A stretch of DNA of 7,391 nt from Rhodospirillales bacterium. Its GTDB lineage: Bacteria > Pseudomonadota > Alphaproteobacteria > Rhodospirillales > 2-02-FULL-58-16. The position numbers and the translations under genes are program-made. The notes beneath the pieces were generated by a model. It had not been told where the DNA came from. It saw nothing but the letters and a program-made list of their open reading frames with translations, and did no database searches. Positions 6,578-7,391 of the stretch are shown here, piece after piece. How positions within the stretch are numbered: the stretch's first letter is position 1; every line of letters starts with the position of its first letter. The stretch lies in assembly GCA_021775195.1 (NCBI GenBank), contig JAJFIG010000264.1:1-7391 (forward strand), given 5' to 3'.

Positions 6578-7175
6578 ACACGGCCTTGCCCTTGGCCGGC
6601 TGCCATTGATGGTCGATGGCGAAGCCGGCGGCGGTCAGACTGTTTTCCAGTTCTTTCACGCGAAAGATCCTGACCAAAGGCAGCAGGCCGAGAAACCGTC
6701 CGACGGGCGCAATGACCCTGAAGAACATCATCATGTCGCCAAGACAGGCTGTGCTGCTGACGAACACGGCGCCCGGTTTGAGCATTTCGTGAACCTTGGC
6801 GATGACGGCGTCCCTGTCCTCCACCAGGTGCAGGACGCTGAGCCCGAGGACGGCATCCAAGGTTTGACCGGGGACGCGGAAATCATCGATGGCCGCCTGT
6901 TCGAAGGTGACGTTGGTGACGTTGCCCGCCGCGGCTTTTTCCCGGGCGATTTCAATCATTTTCGACGAGAAATCGATGGCTTGAATGTGCTTCACATGGG
7001 GCGCATGGGCGATGGCGGTCGACCCCGTCCCGCAGCCGAACTCCAGGACTTCCATGTCTGGGCGCAGGTAGTCGCGGGTCACCTGCAGCTTCTTCTGGTA
7101 GGCCGCTTCATCGGCGATGGGTTGTTTCGAATAGCGCTTGGCCATCCAGTCCCAAAATCTGCTTGGCCGTGCCAT
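6552..7175 (-). CDS. Class I SAM-dependent methyltransferase
   Basis: 207 residues from ATG 7175, soluble. An in-frame ATG at 7349 would start inside the tRNA and run through its terminator, so it is rejected; GGAG lies 6 bases before ATG 7175. The Rossmann-fold methyltransferase core is clear: motif I LEFGCGTGS at 44-52 binds SAM, Asp68 in AIDFSSKM is the acidic ribose contact, AAIDDF (94-99) is the adenine-loop region, and LDAVLGLSVLHLV (106-118) is motif IV. Residues 146-171 (MMMFFRVIAPVGRFLGLLP) form a hydrophobic insert that may cap the active site or touch a lipid-like substrate. The N-terminus (RFWDWMAKRYSKQPI) resembles widespread UbiE-like marine and alphaproteobacterial methyltransferases of unknown substrate. 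The gene lies downstream of tRNA-Lys on the same strand but is separated from it by a strong terminator, so it probably has its own promoter. Its end overlaps the ureohydrolase end. Confidence 0.9.
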   Translation of the reverse strand: MARPSRFWDWMAKRYSKQPIADEAAYQKKLQVTRDYLRPDMEVLEFGCGTGSTAIAHAPHVKHIQAIDFSSKMIEIAREKAAAGNVTNVTFEQAAIDDFRVPGQTLDAVLGLSVLHLVEDRDAVIAKVHEMLKPGAVFVSSTACLGDMMMFFRVIAPVGRFLGLLPLVRIFRVKELENSLTAAGFAIDHQWQPAKGKAVFIVAKKVA

Positions 7176-7181
7176 GATAAT

Positions 7182-7185
7182 CTCC
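7182..7185 (-). promoter_or_regulatory. Ribosome binding site of the methyltransferase, with upstream A-tract
   Basis: GGAG on the minus strand ends 6 bases before ATG 7175. Just upstream in the message is an A8 tract (7195-7188), which could keep the start region unstructured. I saw no convincing -35/-10 pair between this site and the tRNA terminator. Confidence 0.6.
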
Positions 7186-7292
7186 GCTTTTTTTTGATCG
7201 CGATGGGCGTGAAGGGAAATTCTCCATGCGCCGACGCCGGATAAACTGCGAAATAATGTATCTCGGTGCAAGCCGCGATTCTTGAGGGGCCG

Positions 7293-7334
7293 AAAAAGGG
7301 AAAGCCTCGGAAACGCAGGCGTTTCCGAGGCTTT
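7293..7334 (-). terminator. Rho-independent terminator of tRNA-Lys
   Basis: A perfect 16-base inverted repeat (7301-7316 with 7319-7334, centre AG) folds into a long GC-rich hairpin. On the minus strand it is followed by CCC and a T5 run (7297-7293). It begins 3 bases past the encoded CCA of the tRNA. On the plus strand no T-run follows beyond the TTT of the stem, so it acts mainly on minus-strand transcripts. Confidence 0.85.
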
Positions 7335-7337
7335 GAT

Positions 7338-7391
7338 TGGTGGGCGCACAAGGACTCGAACCTTGGACCCGCTGATTAAGAGTCAGCTGCT
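7338..7391 (-). tRNA. tRNA-Lys (anticodon CTT), 5' part cut by the window
   Basis: The 3' two-thirds of a tRNA read on the minus strand. The anticodon stem GCTGA/TCAGC (7387-7383 with 7375-7371) encloses the loop CTCTTAA, giving anticodon CTT at 7380-7378, which reads the Lys codon AAG. A 5-base variable loop follows. The T-arm CAAGG/CCTTG (in 7365-7349) has loop TTCGAGT. The 3' acceptor strand TGCGCCC, discriminator A and an encoded CCA end at 7338. The D-arm and the 5' acceptor strand lie outside the window. Confidence 0.94.

Noticed and set aside
6581..6598. CGGCC/GGCCG inverted repeat just after the ureohydrolase stop, as a terminator
   Set aside because: The stem has only 5 pairs with an 8-base loop, no T-run follows on the plus strand, and it lies in methyltransferase coding sequence.
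7188..7195. T8 run on the plus strand as the tail of an intrinsic terminator
   Set aside because: No GC-rich hairpin directly precedes it on the plus strand. It is better read as an A-tract upstream of the methyltransferase ribosome binding site.
7338..7391. tRNA-Lys 3' end as an integration (att) site of a genomic island
   Set aside because: No integrase gene and no repeated tRNA tail is visible in the window, and the adjacent genes look like ordinary chromosomal genes.

Overview
The window is GC-rich chromosomal DNA with strong G/C bias at third codon positions. It looks like a free-living alphaproteobacterium, probably of Rhodospirillales type; this is inferred from codon use and the flavour of the proteins, not from a marker gene. 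It holds six protein genes, one tRNA and one clear intrinsic terminator. There are no insertion sequences, phage genes, CRISPR arrays or other signs of mobility, and no obvious defence or biosynthetic cluster.

Layout. The left edge carries most of a minus-strand gene of the uroporphyrinogen-decarboxylase/MtaA methyltransferase superfamily (849 down to 1, cut by the window). It is divergent from a small plus-strand conserved hypothetical gene (974-1315) with a histidine cluster and a winged-helix-like tail. That gene converges, with a 7-base gap, on a minus-strand hypothetical gene (1323-1751) whose protein looks internally duplicated. A 237-base divergent intergenic region with two small hairpins follows. 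Next comes the dominant unit, a plus-strand operon: a 1194-residue ABC transporter with two permease and two ATPase domains fused in one chain (1989-5573), and 11 bases later a ureohydrolase of the arginase/agmatinase family (5585-6577). The end of the ureohydrolase overlaps by 26 bases the end of a minus-strand class I SAM-dependent methyltransferase gene (6552-7175). The right edge holds the 3' part of a tRNA-Lys(CTT) on the minus strand, followed in its direction of transcription by a strong Rho-independent terminator.

How the genes may work together. The only firm functional grouping is the ABC transporter with the ureohydrolase. Their spacing predicts co-transcription and translational coupling, and suggests a route handling a guanidino compound (agmatine, guanidinobutyrate or similar) or its products. 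The sequence does not fix the substrate of either protein. The remaining genes look like independent single-gene units.

The most interesting points are the fully fused four-domain ABC protein paired with a ureohydrolase, an unusual residue in the ureohydrolase metal-site motif, a start-stop codon pair (ATGTAA) just upstream of the ABC start, and the two uncharacterised small proteins. I did not find convincing evidence of a wholly new system.
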